64,000 nt of DNA from Butyricimonas faecalis (GTDB taxonomy: Bacteria; Bacteroidota; Bacteroidia; Bacteroidales; Marinifilaceae), in assembly GCF_003991565.1 (NCBI RefSeq), contig NZ_CP032819.1:2108001-2172000 (forward strand). The letters are read 5' to 3'. Below are positions 36,088 to 45,343 of this stretch, piece by piece; the first letter of the stretch is position 1, and each line of letters starts with the position of its first letter. The notes under the pieces are model-generated. The model saw only the letters and a program-made list of their open reading frames with translations, made no database searches and was not told the DNA's origin. The position numbers and the translations under genes are program-made.

Positions 36088-36488
36088 GGGGTAGACGTGG
36101 ATTTGACAGCATGAAGAATAGGTATGTAAGCATGTCGGGCGTAGTGAAGCCGGCCCGTTAATCCCGGACGCAAAATTTTAATTGGCGAAAGAAATTACGC
36201 TCTTGCTGCCTAATCGAATAATAGTAGATTGAGGCTTAATCTCCGCTCAAGGTAGTGGAGACAAGACATCCCGCTGGCGGTCCCACCTTGTGCCAACCAG
36301 CATTCGGGGTGCAGGCAATACGAGGTTAGTCAACGTTTTGCTTCGTGACGTTGATGAAATAACAGAAGCTAAGGTACAGTTTGGGTGCTTTTTTCCGGGC
36401 TATACTCGAAAACCAACAAAAAGATAAGCATGTAGAAAGCATATTGATTCCGTGTTTGGACCAGGGTTCGATTCCCTGCTACTCCACC
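36088..36488 (+). ncRNA. ssrA: Transfer-messenger RNA (tmRNA)
   Basis: Rescues stalled ribosomes. The 5' end GGGGTAG pairs over 7 bp with CTACTCC (36479-36485) to form the tRNA-like acceptor, and the GGTTCGATTCC T-arm is present at 36465-36475. The tag reading frame begins GGC GAA AGA at 36184 and ends with TAA at 36211, encoding GERNYALAA, which fits the YALAA ending recognised by ClpXP (also encoded in this window). The final CCA is not fully encoded (ACCT). Length is about 401 bases. Confidence 0.95.
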
Positions 36489-36490
36489 TC

Positions 36491-36526
36491 AAATTAGAAG
36501 TCACTGTTTATCGGTGCTTCTAATTT
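36491..36526 (+). terminator. tmRNA terminator
   Basis: Perfect 10-bp stem AAATTAGAAG/CTTCTAATTT with a 16-base loop, starting three bases after the tmRNA 3' end and followed by TATAT. The stem is AT-rich. Confidence 0.7.
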
Positions 36527-36574
36527 TATATCATTTTCAAAGTTCATTCTCTATCATTTTAGCACGTCACAATT

Positions 36575-36964
36575 ATGGATATCTTGGAATTAAGAGAATA
36601 TTGTCTATCTTTTCCGCACACGACAGAAGAATTTCCTTTTGACGAAACCACGTTAGTTTTCAAAGTTTTCAACAAAATGTTTTGTTGCACGGACATCATG
36701 CCATTCGAATGGATTGCTGTAAAATGTGATCCGAGCTGGGCCCTTGAGTTACGTGAAAAATATCCGGAAATAACCCCTGCATTTCACTTCAATAAAAAAT
36801 ACTGGAATGGAATTGATATGCACGGCACACTTCCCGACAAATTCATTGGAGAGCTTATCGAACATTCATTCCGGGAAGTCGTAAAGAAATTCCCACAACG
36901 TTTTATAAAAGAAAACTTTCCAGAATTCTCGCTAACTGCATCTAACCGAATAAACAAAGACTAA
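36575..36964 (+). CDS. MmcQ/YjbR family DNA-binding-like protein
   Basis: A 129-residue single-domain protein of the MmcQ/YjbR (CyaY-like fold) family. It starts LELREYCLSFPHTTEEFPFDETTLVFKVFNKMFCC and continues with WIAVKCDPSWALELREKYPEITPAFHFNKKYWNGI, both characteristic. The family is widespread and structurally similar to DNA-binding proteins, but no precise role is known. It is a single gene, convergent with the catalase gene. Confidence 0.92.
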   Translation: MDILELREYCLSFPHTTEEFPFDETTLVFKVFNKMFCCTDIMPFEWIAVKCDPSWALELREKYPEITPAFHFNKKYWNGIDMHGTLPDKFIGELIEHSFREVVKKFPQRFIKENFPEFSLTASNRINKD

Positions 36965-36966
36965 CA

Positions 36967-37020
36967 GTTGGGGAGATTTTTACATTAACTTATTTTTGAA
37001 CACACAACGTATTCCCCAAC
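36967..37020. terminator. Possible terminator between the MmcQ/YjbR and catalase genes
   Basis: An 8-bp inverted repeat GTTGGGGA/TCCCCAAC is separated by 38 bases with T-rich runs inside (GATTTTTAC, TTATTTTTG). It lies exactly between two convergent genes. The long loop makes it a weak prediction. Confidence 0.4.
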
Positions 37021-37042
37021 CGTCAGTCTGTAAAAATTATTA

Positions 37043-38521
37043 TTAATCTTCTTGCTGCTGACGTTTCACCTCAGCAAGCACATCTTTCATATTCAAACCT
37101 GCCGCCTCGGCAATTCCCTTACCACAACGTTCATCTGCCTGATAGAAACGAGCAGCAACCCTCACTTTTATATCCATGGGAACGCCCTCCATCGCCGCAG
37201 CAACATTCGTATGGATCCGCATTTTTTCATCTTCCGGAACCAAACGATACAAATCACCCGGTTGCGTGTAATAATCTTTATCTTGTTGATAATGACTAGC
37301 CATTCCTTGAATTTCAAAAGGCGGTTGATTATAAGCGTGATTATCTACCGGGCCACCAAAACTGTTCGGCTCGTAATTCACGGCACCGCCACCGTTAGCA
37401 TCCACTCGCATGGCACCGTCCCGGTGATAATTGTGCATTGGACAGCGAGGTGCGTTTACAGGAATGGAATCCGCATTAATCCCCAAACGGTAACGATGTG
37501 CATCACCGTAAGCGAACAGACGTCCCTGCAACATCTTGTCCGGTGAAAAACTGATTCCCGGGACCACGTTGGCCGGGTTGAAAGCAGACTGTTCCACGTC
37601 GGCAAAATAATTCTCCGGATTTCGGTTCAATTCGATCACACCCACCTCAATCAACGGGTAATCCTTATGACTCCAAACCTTTGTCAAGTCGAAAGGATTG
37701 AAACGATAGGTTTCCGCATCCTTCTCCGGCATGATCTGCACGCACATTTTCCATTTGGGAAAATCTCCCTTCTCAATACTCTCAAACAAATCCCGCTGGG
37801 AATGTTCACGATCTTTCGCCACGATCTTTTCCGCCTCTTCGTTCGTGAAATTGGCGATTCCTTGCATACAACGCAAATGGAATTTCACCCAACAACGTTC
37901 GTTATATTCGTTATAAAAACTGAACGTATGACTTCCGAAACCGTGCATGTGGCGAAAATCCTGAGGAATCCCCCGGTCACTCATCAAGATCATGACCTGG
38001 TGCAAAGTTTCTGGTGACAAACTCCAGAAGTCCCACATCGCCGTGTTACTTCTCAGGTTTGTCTTCGGATCCCGCTTTTGCGTGTGAATAAAATCGGGAA
38101 ACTTCAACGGATCCCGGATAAAGAAAACAGGCGTGTTATTCCCGACCAGATCCCAGTTTCCCTCGTCGGTATAGAATTTCATGGCAAATCCCCGAACATC
38201 CCGTTCCGTATCGGCTGCACCCCGCTCTCCCGCTACCGTGGAGAAACGCATGAACACGTCGGTTTTCTTGCCAACCCGTGCAAAAATACTCGCTTTGGTG
38301 TAACGGGTAATGTCATTTGTCACCGTGAACGTACCAAATGCTCCGCTCCCCTTGGCATGTACGACACGTTCTGGAATTCGCTCCCGGTTAAAATGAGCCA
38401 ATTTTTCGATTAGCCAAACGTTCTGTAAGAGAGCTGGTCCATGAGGCCCTGCAGTCTGAATGTTTTGATTATCACCAACCGGAGTCCCGGCTTCGGTGGT
38501 TAGTTTTTGTTTTCTTTCCAT
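37043..38521 (-). CDS. katA: Heme catalase (monofunctional, small-subunit type)
   Basis: Converts hydrogen peroxide to water and oxygen, protecting the anaerobe during oxygen exposure. The 492-residue length fits small-subunit catalases. The catalytic histidine is His55 in [14 protein letters not shown], the conserved asparagine lies in [15 protein letters not shown], and the heme-ligand tyrosine is in [14 protein letters not shown]. It is followed upstream by a small PAS protein in the same direction with its own promoter. Confidence 0.96.
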   Translation of the reverse strand: MERKQKLTTEAGTPVGDNQNIQTAGPHGPALLQNVWLIEKLAHFNRERIPERVVHAKGSGAFGTFTVTNDITRYTKASIFARVGKKTDVFMRFSTVAGERGAADTERDVRGFAMKFYTDEGNWDLVGNNTPVFFIRDPLKFPDFIHTQKRDPKTNLRSNTAMWDFWSLSPETLHQVMILMSDRGIPQDFRHMHGFGSHTFSFYNEYNERCWVKFHLRCMQGIANFTNEEAEKIVAKDREHSQRDLFESIEKGDFPKWKMCVQIMPEKDAETYRFNPFDLTKVWSHKDYPLIEVGVIELNRNPENYFADVEQSAFNPANVVPGISFSPDKMLQGRLFAYGDAHRYRLGINADSIPVNAPRCPMHNYHRDGAMRVDANGGGAVNYEPNSFGGPVDNHAYNQPPFEIQGMASHYQQDKDYYTQPGDLYRLVPEDEKMRIHTNVAAAMEGVPMDIKVRVAARFYQADERCGKGIAEAAGLNMKDVLAEVKRQQQED

Positions 38522-38601
38522 GGTTAATAGGTATATTCGTTATCATGTATACCGATTATACCTTATTAATCATTAAAAAGTTTTACAAACGAATCGAAAT
38601 T

Positions 38602-38943
38602 TTACTCCGTTTTCGGTTTGCGGATGTAATGCGGCATCTCAAAAGGAATCTCCAAAGAAAATTCCACCAATCCCATAAATTCGCCATTCTCGTACCATGG
38701 GGTTTGGTAAATCAATTTTTTCACGCCGTTTTTCTCGATCGTGTAAGCATTCGTAGCATGTTCTGTCATCAACTGCACCAATTTAGTGCGGGCTGGTTCC
38801 GGATGACAATCTAACACATTCTGACCAACGAGATCACCGTGATTTGTTTTCTGTGACTTATCGTTCATTTGAAGGATCTTTCCCTCTTTATCGCACACCG
38901 TGATGGCCACGTTCAATTCTTTCATGTAATCCATAGCTGCCAT
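38602..38943 (-). CDS. Single PAS domain protein
   Basis: A 113-residue soluble protein that is essentially one PAS fold: MKELNVAITVCDKEGKILQMNDKSQ, GDLVGQNVLDCHPEPARTKLVQLM and the closing strands KKLIYQTPWYENGEFMGLVEFSLEIP. There is no output domain. Similar stand-alone PAS proteins in anaerobes may bind heme or flavin; the CHPEPAR motif is common in them, but the ligand is not proven. It lies 80 bases upstream of katA in the same direction, which suggests a redox-related role (inference). Confidence 0.88.
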   Translation of the reverse strand: MAAMDYMKELNVAITVCDKEGKILQMNDKSQKTNHGDLVGQNVLDCHPEPARTKLVQLMTEHATNAYTIEKNGVKKLIYQTPWYENGEFMGLVEFSLEIPFEMPHYIRKPKTE

Positions 38944-38959
38944 TTTTTTAATTGATGCA

Positions 38960-38967
38960 CAAAACTA
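38960..38967 (-). promoter_or_regulatory. Promoter -7 box for the PAS gene
   Basis: The minus strand reads TAGTTTTG (TAnnTTTG), 17 bases upstream of the ATG at 38943. Confidence 0.45.
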
Positions 38968-39049
38968 CAATTTTTCAGCATGTTGTTCTTCCATTTTCAC
39001 GAATTAATAGTTTCCATCCACATTTTTCTTGAAATTTTCTTGAAAATAT

Positions 39050-39080
39050 TTTGCAGTTTCCCTGAAAACCTCTATATTTG
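39050..39080 (+). promoter_or_regulatory. Promoter of the tRNA-Asn/tRNA-Val unit
   Basis: The best promoter in the window: TTTG (39050-39053), 19 bases, then TATATTTG (39073-39080), a full match to the Bacteroidetes -33/-7 consensus. It precedes tRNA-Asn by 20 bases. Confidence 0.8.
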
Positions 39081-39099
39081 CATCGCTTTTGAGAAAAAT

Positions 39100-39176
39100 T
39101 CCTTAGTAGCTCAGTTGGTTAGAGCGGCGGACTGTTAATCCGTAGGTCGTAGGTTCAAGTCCTACCTGAGGAGCCA
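39100..39176 (+). tRNA. tRNA-Asn (GTT)
   Basis: Acceptor TCCTTAG pairs with CTGAGGA; D-arm GCTCAGTTGGTTAGAGC; anticodon stem-loop GGACTGTTAATCC with GTT at 39134-39136; T-arm AGGTTCAAGTCCT; the CCA end (39174-39176) is encoded. Confidence 0.97.
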
Positions 39177-39216
39177 AGAAGTTGAAAGCCAGTAGAGCTT
39201 CACAATCAAGTAACAA

Positions 39217-39291
39217 GGGCGCTTAGCTCAGCTGGTTCAGAGCATCTGGTTTACACCCAGAGGGTCGGGGGTTCGAATCCCTCAGCGCCCA
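39217..39291 (+). tRNA. tRNA-Val (TAC)
   Basis: Acceptor GGGCGCT pairs with AGCGCCC; anticodon arm CTGGTTTACACCCAG with TAC at 39252-39254; T-arm GGGGTTCGAATCCCT. CCA is not encoded. It lies 40 bases after tRNA-Asn, so both are probably in one transcript. Confidence 0.97.
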
Positions 39292-39293
39292 CG

Positions 39294-39318
39294 AAAGAGG
39301 TTCAAAAAGGACCTCTTT
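39294..39318 (+). terminator. Terminator after tRNA-Val
   Basis: Stem AAAGAGGT/ACCTCTTT with a 9-base loop, followed by a run of T to 39321. It starts three bases after the tRNA. Confidence 0.85.
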
Positions 39319-39385
39319 TTTATTTACCTACTTTTCAGGCTCACGTGAGCCATAAATTACTAACTTTATAACATAAATTACAATT

Positions 39386-39808
39386 ATGATTAGAAAAATA
39401 AAAGTTACGGATTATCCTCGTTTAATGGAAATTTGGGAAAGTGCAGTATCGAGTACACATGATTTTCTTAAAGAGGAAGACTTTTTATATTACAAAGAAC
39501 AACTTCCTATATATTTCCAGCATGTCACTCTATTCGGATTTGAACAAGAGGGAATCTTAATCGGATTTATGGGGATTGCAGAAGGGAACCTTGAAATGCT
39601 ATTTATTGACAATAATTATCGAGGTACAGGAATAGGGAAAAAATTAATTACTTATGCCATAGATAATTTACAAGTAACGAAAGTCGATGTGAATGAGCAA
39701 AATATTCAAGCTGTCGGTTTTTATAAACATATAGGCTTTAACATATACAAAAGGTCAAACCTGGACGGTGAAGGGAAAGAATATCCTATTTTACACATGC
39801 AGCTGTAG
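39386..39808 (+). CDS. GNAT family N-acetyltransferase
   Basis: A 140-residue acetyl-CoA-dependent acetyltransferase. The start MIRKIKVTDYPRLMEIWESAV is the first GNAT strand-helix; the acetyl-CoA pyrophosphate-binding loop is FIDNNYRGTGIGKKLI (the Q/RxxGxG/A motif); motif B follows as VDVNEQNIQAVGFYKHIGF. The layout is like the E. coli YjaB/PhnO-type small acetyltransferases. The acceptor substrate is unknown. Confidence 0.93.
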   Translation: MIRKIKVTDYPRLMEIWESAVSSTHDFLKEEDFLYYKEQLPIYFQHVTLFGFEQEGILIGFMGIAEGNLEMLFIDNNYRGTGIGKKLITYAIDNLQVTKVDVNEQNIQAVGFYKHIGFNIYKRSNLDGEGKEYPILHMQL

Positions 39809-40162
39809 TTTATAAACATAAGTAATATCAATCCGAGTGCCTGTCGGGCATCGGAGTTATTGACATCGATAACCATAAATGCATGACTTTAGATCACATC
39901 CGAACACCGGATTGTTAGATCTTGAAAAACATGGCCAAGGACCTAGTTGATTAGTACAACCATTATCTTGTCAGCAAAAAAACGACAATAATATGACGGA
40001 AAGGCAGACTTTACCAATTGGGATCTGAACCGATATGCTTGAACGATTTATTTGCGTGTCTGGTATTAACCCAGCTCCACAAGTTATTACAAACTTTTCA
40101 AAGAACTCATCCTATTTATAGCCAAAGCCACTTAAGTTTGACAAACTTTTAACGAACTTTTA
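39809..40162. other. 354-base gap between the GNAT and aldehyde dehydrogenase genes
   Basis: No gene is supported. A bulged hairpin (TCCGA-TGCC with GGCA-TCGGA, 39832-39855) follows the GNAT gene and may end its transcript. The rest contains only short broken frames and could be decayed coding DNA; I recognise nothing in it. Confidence 0.4.
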
Positions 40163-41539
40163 TTACATGAATCTTTTCAATAAATTTAAGCATTTATACG
40201 GGGCATAACGAAAAGGGTTATCAAAAAATGTGAAAGATTTTACCACGGAACGTAAATTACTGAAAAGTTCAAAACTCGCTTTCCCGTGATACTTTCCAAC
40301 TCCACTCATCCCCACACCTCCGAAAGGCAAACGGGGATTTGCCAGATGCACAATCGTGTCGTTCACACAAGCCCCACCTGAAGAAGTCCGACTTAAAACT
40401 TCACGAGCCTCTCGCTTAGGTCCGAAATAATACAGCGCCAAGGGTTTATCCCGTTTATTCACAAAACGAATCACATCATCTATCTCCCTATAAGTCAGCA
40501 CAGGCAGAATGGGACCAAATATCTCTTCCCGCATGATCAGACTATCAGCCTCCACGTCTATCAGTACCGTAGGTGCAATATACCTTTCCTCCACGTTCAC
40601 TTCCCCTCCAAAAACCACTTGTCCTGAAGCATGTATTAAGTTCGCTAACCGTTCTGTTCCCTCCCGGTGAACAATCCGCGGATAATCGGGACTATCACAC
40701 GGGCGATCCCCATAAAATCGTTTCACGGTCAATCTTACAGCCTCAACAAATTCTGCTCTTTGATTTTCATGCACAAACACGTAATCGGGGGCAACACATG
40801 TCTGCCCGGCATTAATAAATTTTCCCCAAGCCGTACGACGAGCCGCAATCTCCACGTTCGCACCACGTCCCACGATACAAGGACTTTTCCCTCCCAACTC
40901 TAAAGTTACTGGGGTTAAATGTTTCGCCGCCATTTCCATAACATGTTGTCCGAAATGGGAACCTCCTGTGAAAAAAATATAATCAAAACGCTCACTCAAC
41001 AATAGCTCTGCCACATTCCCTTCTCCATCAAACACAGAAACATAACCAGGTTCAAAAACTGCTGCTACAATCTTTTTTATAACTTCTGCCGTTGCCGGGG
41101 CAAAAGGAGACGGTTTCAACACGACACAATTTCCGGCAGAGATGGCACCAATTAAAGGTTCCAACAATAATTGAAACGGGTAATTCCAAGGGGCAATAAT
41201 CAACACAACACCATACGGCTCGTACATGATCCAGCTTTTCGAGGGCCAAACAGCCAGTGGGGTTGCCTGTCGTCGAGACTTCGCCCACTGTCTCAAATGT
41301 TTCACATGATAGTTAATCTCTCCCAGCACCATACCAATCTCCGTCAGGTAAGCCTCACCCTCTGATTTTCTCAAATCACTCCACAAGGCCGCATTTATCT
41401 CTTTCATTTGTCCGATAATAGCCCGTCTCAACGCTTTTAAACGTTCTATCCTGCAAGCAACATCCCTTGTCGTTCCCTTGTCAAAAAACTCCCGTAAAGG
41501 AATCGTGTACTTCTCTTTTCTATTTTCCGATTCTACCAT
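40163..41539 (-). CDS. Aldehyde dehydrogenase, class 3-like
   Basis: Oxidises aldehydes to acids with NAD(P). At 458 residues it is short for the superfamily, as in class 3 enzymes (ALDH3, fatty or coniferyl aldehyde types), which lack the N-terminal extension. Landmarks are the cofactor-side VVLIIAPWNYPFQLLLEPLIGAI, the glutamate motif TLELGGKSPCIV, the catalytic cysteine in NAGQTCVAPDYVF and EIFGPILPVLTY. A C-terminal hydrophobic tail as in some ALDH3 forms is not obvious. It stands alone. Confidence 0.93.
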   Translation of the reverse strand: MVESENRKEKYTIPLREFFDKGTTRDVACRIERLKALRRAIIGQMKEINAALWSDLRKSEGEAYLTEIGMVLGEINYHVKHLRQWAKSRRQATPLAVWPSKSWIMYEPYGVVLIIAPWNYPFQLLLEPLIGAISAGNCVVLKPSPFAPATAEVIKKIVAAVFEPGYVSVFDGEGNVAELLLSERFDYIFFTGGSHFGQHVMEMAAKHLTPVTLELGGKSPCIVGRGANVEIAARRTAWGKFINAGQTCVAPDYVFVHENQRAEFVEAVRLTVKRFYGDRPCDSPDYPRIVHREGTERLANLIHASGQVVFGGEVNVEERYIAPTVLIDVEADSLIMREEIFGPILPVLTYREIDDVIRFVNKRDKPLALYYFGPKREAREVLSRTSSGGACVNDTIVHLANPRLPFGGVGMSGVGKYHGKASFELFSNLRSVVKSFTFFDNPFRYAPYKCLNLLKRFM

Positions 41540-41703
41540 ATTCCAATCATTCCTATATCATGTTAAAATAACTGTTTCCCATGATATAAATAATTGGACA
41601 CCATTAAGCTATGAAAGCAATTTCAAGTAGTCAAATGATAACCAATTATTTATATATCCGCAGATTCAACTCGCCAACGCAACTTTCATTTCAAAACAGA
41701 TTC

Positions 41704-42843
41704 TTACTTTAACAAATTATCCAAAAACGTATAAAATTTAGGATCTTCACCAGAAATCATCTTCACAATATTCCCCTCCGGATCAATAATACATTTAGAA
41801 GGATACCCCGATACGGCATACATCAAAGATACATTCACGTTTTCATCATTAATCAATTGCACCCATGGTAATCCATGCTCTTCAACAGCTGCTTTCCATT
41901 TCTTTTCTGTATCATTACATGCAATTCCGATAAATTCCACTTTATCCTTATGCTTTGCATAGCTAACTTTCATATCGGGAATCCCTTTAATACACCATCC
42001 ACACCAACTACCCCAGAAGTCAAGTACAACATATTTACCCCGAAAATCAGCAAGATGAACATCTTTTCCATGCAGATCTTTCAAGGTGAATTGTGGAGCA
42101 GGCATTCCTGGTTGAATTTTAGCTGCAGCTTTCTTTTGTGCCATTTGTTTCTCAGCCATTTTGATAAGCGTCAAAGCATAAGTAGCCATCACCCCACCTT
42201 TTATACTACTGTCCAACATGTCAAAAGCTGTCCGTTTCTTTTCATCTACTACATAACTGATTAAAGCAGCAGAAACTTTTTTCACCGGATTATTCTTTAT
42301 ATATGTGATCACGGTTTCTGAAATTTCATTCTGAACCATTTTTAAAGAATCCCGCACAAGGTTGATAAGATCAACATGATCCCCTCGTCCCTCCATCTCT
42401 GCAACTCGAGAACTTAATCTATTTGATTCCTGTTGATAACTCTTTAATTGATTTTCGACACTTCGCAAATTTTGATAAAATTCGCTCCCCATAATCTGAT
42501 AATTTCCGGCCTCCCCTGTTACAACGGCCCTCTCTCCGGGGACAACAATCAAACGAATCGGGTTGAACATAGCAGCAATCAAGCCATTCACATCACCAGC
42601 CAAGGGTTTACAAATCAAACCGACAGAATAAACTACAGTCGTATCCGGCATATTAAAAGCAAACGTTCCATCCTGTAATGCAAGCGTATCCAGTTTAGAA
42701 GCAACACCAGTACTTGTATTCACAGATATAACTAGAAGTGTATCGCTCGGCACTTTCAATTTTCCACTAACTTGATAAGGCTTACTAGCTTCAGCAACAC
42801 ACACAATACAAATAAACAATCCTAATATGATTAATTTTTTCAT
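41704..42843 (-). CDS. TlpA-type thiol-disulfide oxidoreductase with N-terminal DUF4369-like region (WCGWC)
   Basis: A 379-residue exported protein: signal peptide (VCVAEAS near residue 19), a beta-rich DUF4369-like part (about 22-130), a helical linker (NQLKSYQQESNRLSSRVAEMEG) and a C-terminal TlpA thioredoxin domain (GMPAPQFTLKDLHGKDVHL; VVLDFWGSWCGWCIKGIPDMK). The active site is WCGWC rather than the common WCGPC, which should change redox potential. It is the last gene of the locus 3 operon, 12 bases after the next tlpA. Confidence 0.92.
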   Translation of the reverse strand: MKKLIILGLFICIVCVAEASKPYQVSGKLKVPSDTLLVISVNTSTGVASKLDTLALQDGTFAFNMPDTTVVYSVGLICKPLAGDVNGLIAAMFNPIRLIVVPGERAVVTGEAGNYQIMGSEFYQNLRSVENQLKSYQQESNRLSSRVAEMEGRGDHVDLINLVRDSLKMVQNEISETVITYIKNNPVKKVSAALISYVVDEKKRTAFDMLDSSIKGGVMATYALTLIKMAEKQMAQKKAAAKIQPGMPAPQFTLKDLHGKDVHLADFRGKYVVLDFWGSWCGWCIKGIPDMKVSYAKHKDKVEFIGIACNDTEKKWKAAVEEHGLPWVQLINDENVNVSLMYAVSGYPSKCIIDPEGNIVKMISGEDPKFYTFLDNLLK

Positions 42844-42855
42844 CTTTTTATCTCT

Positions 42856-44250
42856 TTATTTTAACCCATTCAATAGCTCGTCAGTTTTAGTTTCTGATGG
42901 ACGAGGAGCTGAAGCATCCATCATTTTTCCTTCTTTATCAAATATCATGAAACGAGGAATATTTGTAATACCATAAATTTCTGCACAAGTTTTTTGGTTC
43001 GCCTCCGGGATAAGATATTGCTCCCAAGTTGGCTTATCCGTAATCAATTTCTTTTTCCATGCAGCAATATCTGTATCTATTGAAATACTAACAAAACGAA
43101 TAACCGAATGATCTTTATATTTCGCTACTAATTTTTCAATAAATGGAATTTCTTTACAACAAGGTCCACACCAAGTCGCCCAGAAATCGATATAAGTATA
43201 TTTACCTTTCCCCACGACATCTTTTAAAGAAAAAGATTTTCCATTAATATCTACCATTTTCAAATCTGCAGCATCTGTACCCACGGCAGTGTTATCAATT
43301 ATTTTTAACTGAGCACGTGCATATTCACAAGTTTGCGCATCCGTAGAAACATCTAAATATTCTCGATAAACACAGGGAAGTGTTTCCGAAATATTAGCAC
43401 CCAACATCTGCATGAACAAATGTGCCGTAAGAAGTGTCCGTGCAACCTTATTTCGCATATCTTGATTTGACACGAACGTTTTCAAACAACGCAATTTCAC
43501 TGCATTTACAGGCATTCCCTTTGGGTATAAATTCGGGTGTGCCCCCACATACCAATTCAAATAATACATTAAAGCTCTCTCTTGTAAAGTATCATTAAAA
43601 TCAATCCCTTTTACATACTTCATGAAGTCCACATCCTTCTCCATGTCCACACCTATCTTTTGTTTAGCATCTGCATAACTGAAATAATGACTGGCAAGTT
43701 CATTCTTCAAACCTTTCTTTTCTTTTTCCACAAAGACCTTATCATCCACTTTATCCAGCGCTTCCTTTATCGGAACAAGCTTTTCATCAACATAACGGAC
43801 GCAAGCTTTAAAATCAGGCACCACTTGCCATGCTTGTGCTGAAAACATCGGGGAAAGCGTGATTAGCTCCCGATGCAAATTAAGATAGGCCGTTTCTTTT
43901 CCCGTATCTCCGCTATAATGGGGAATAACACTTTCACCCTCAGCAACAAAATCAACATGTAAAGATTTTCCCGGGACAAAATATGCCACATAAAACTTTG
44001 TTTGCTTCCCTTCACCTATCTTCAAAAAGACCTCCTTGGCCCGTGATAACATATATTCTTTAGAAAACGTTCCATTTGCAGCCACTTTCAACGTATCAGG
44101 CTCTACTCCCTCCATTGAAAAATCACAAACCACACAAGGAGTATTGACAAACCCTTTCACGCTACCACTAAAATAAATTTTATCATGCTTTTGTCCAAAA
44201 AGAGATAAAGCGGACAAAATTATCATGCTAACAATTACAAATTTCTTCAT
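42856..44250 (-). CDS. TlpA-type thiol-disulfide oxidoreductase (WCGPC), locus 3
   Basis: A 464-residue exported protein with a signal peptide, a long N-terminal domain (about residues 25-330, no named fold recognised beyond a DUF4369-like start KIYFSGSVKGFVNTPCVV) and a C-terminal thioredoxin domain containing YTYIDFWATWCGPCCKEIPFIEK and the cis-proline strand ITNIPRFMIFDKEG. The extra cysteine directly after CGPC is unusual. It is flanked by two other tlpA genes at 8 and 12 bases. Confidence 0.92.
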   Translation of the reverse strand: MKKFVIVSMIILSALSLFGQKHDKIYFSGSVKGFVNTPCVVCDFSMEGVEPDTLKVAANGTFSKEYMLSRAKEVFLKIGEGKQTKFYVAYFVPGKSLHVDFVAEGESVIPHYSGDTGKETAYLNLHRELITLSPMFSAQAWQVVPDFKACVRYVDEKLVPIKEALDKVDDKVFVEKEKKGLKNELASHYFSYADAKQKIGVDMEKDVDFMKYVKGIDFNDTLQERALMYYLNWYVGAHPNLYPKGMPVNAVKLRCLKTFVSNQDMRNKVARTLLTAHLFMQMLGANISETLPCVYREYLDVSTDAQTCEYARAQLKIIDNTAVGTDAADLKMVDINGKSFSLKDVVGKGKYTYIDFWATWCGPCCKEIPFIEKLVAKYKDHSVIRFVSISIDTDIAAWKKKLITDKPTWEQYLIPEANQKTCAEIYGITNIPRFMIFDKEGKMMDASAPRPSETKTDELLNGLK

Positions 44251-44258
44251 GTCACGTC

Positions 44259-45338
44259 CTATTTATTCTGTTTTAATATCTCACGTACTTCTTCTGCCCC
44301 TCTTGGTGCTTTTACCACGTTCCCATCCGGGTCAATCAATATATAATAGGGAACCCCGTTACGTACTTGATATTTATTCACGTAAAAGTCATTATACCCT
44401 TGTTTCGTCAACACGTAATGCGGGAAAGGAACATTTATCCTTTCCATTGCTTTATGCCATGCCTTCAAATTTTTATCACATGAAACAGCGATCACTAACA
44501 AACGATCCTTGAATTCATCCTGTAAAGCTTTCACTTTGGGCATAGCATGAATACACATTCCGCACCAACTTGCCCAAAAGTCAACCAACATAAATTTACC
44601 TTCATGGACAACATCCACTAGATTTATTAATTTTCCGTCAAGATCATTCATTTCTAAATTCATTAATGGAGCCCCGATAACCGTCAATTTAGCATGTGCG
44701 ATCCGTTCTTGGAAAAGCGCAAAACGTGCAGTATCTGTAGGTACTGAAAGAATAGACTTTTCCAATGTTTTCACTTGCTCTCCAGTCAGGTTATACCCTC
44801 TTAATAGCATTTGATTAGCAAACATAACAGAAACAACAGAACGAGGATGTGATAGAATAAATTCCCATTCAGCACTTTCGCCTCTTCGTCGCTCTTCTTT
44901 CAAACGCTGATACTCGGCATAATCCCGCTGTGCTTCTCCCCCCTCTACAATGAAAGGGGTTTCAGAAGTAACGCTATCATAATCATCAGCTTTTATCGCA
45001 ATTTCTACATTTTCTACAAATAATGGAGTATATGTCCATTTTATCTGGCATGAAGTATCTTTCAAATGCAGCATCTGATTATTCGTTATTAACGTACACA
45101 AGAGAGGAGCGTCAAGTTTACCACGTAATTCGAAATAACCATTTTTCACCGTAGTCTCAACCAATGTAGAACTTTCACCTCCCAACAAATCTTTCTCTGC
45201 TGCCAAAAGCGATACTTCCACGCCATCCGGCATCCCGGGAATACGTCCCTTAATCACAAAACCTTTTTCTTGTGCAAATAAGGACATACACCCAAAAAGG
45301 GAAACTATAAATAAAGAGAATATTTTCATCATTTCCAT
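44259..45338 (-). CDS. TlpA-type thiol-disulfide oxidoreductase with DUF4369 (WCGMC), locus 3
   Basis: A 359-residue protein with a signal peptide (SLFAQ near residue 22), a DUF4369 domain (EKGFVIKGRIPGMPDGVEVSLL) and a TlpA domain (GKFMLVDFWASWCGMCIHAMPKVKAL; NGVPYYILIDPDGNVV). The active site is WCGMC. It is a clear paralogue of the locus 4 TlpA at 55765, which shares FVIKGQIPGMKDGIKVSLL, yet the two differ at the CXXC. It begins 5 bases after the FISUMP gene. Confidence 0.93.
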   Translation of the reverse strand: MEMMKIFSLFIVSLFGCMSLFAQEKGFVIKGRIPGMPDGVEVSLLAAEKDLLGGESSTLVETTVKNGYFELRGKLDAPLLCTLITNNQMLHLKDTSCQIKWTYTPLFVENVEIAIKADDYDSVTSETPFIVEGGEAQRDYAEYQRLKEERRRGESAEWEFILSHPRSVVSVMFANQMLLRGYNLTGEQVKTLEKSILSVPTDTARFALFQERIAHAKLTVIGAPLMNLEMNDLDGKLINLVDVVHEGKFMLVDFWASWCGMCIHAMPKVKALQDEFKDRLLVIAVSCDKNLKAWHKAMERINVPFPHYVLTKQGYNDFYVNKYQVRNGVPYYILIDPDGNVVKAPRGAEEVREILKQNK

Positions 45339-45343
45339 ATTTA

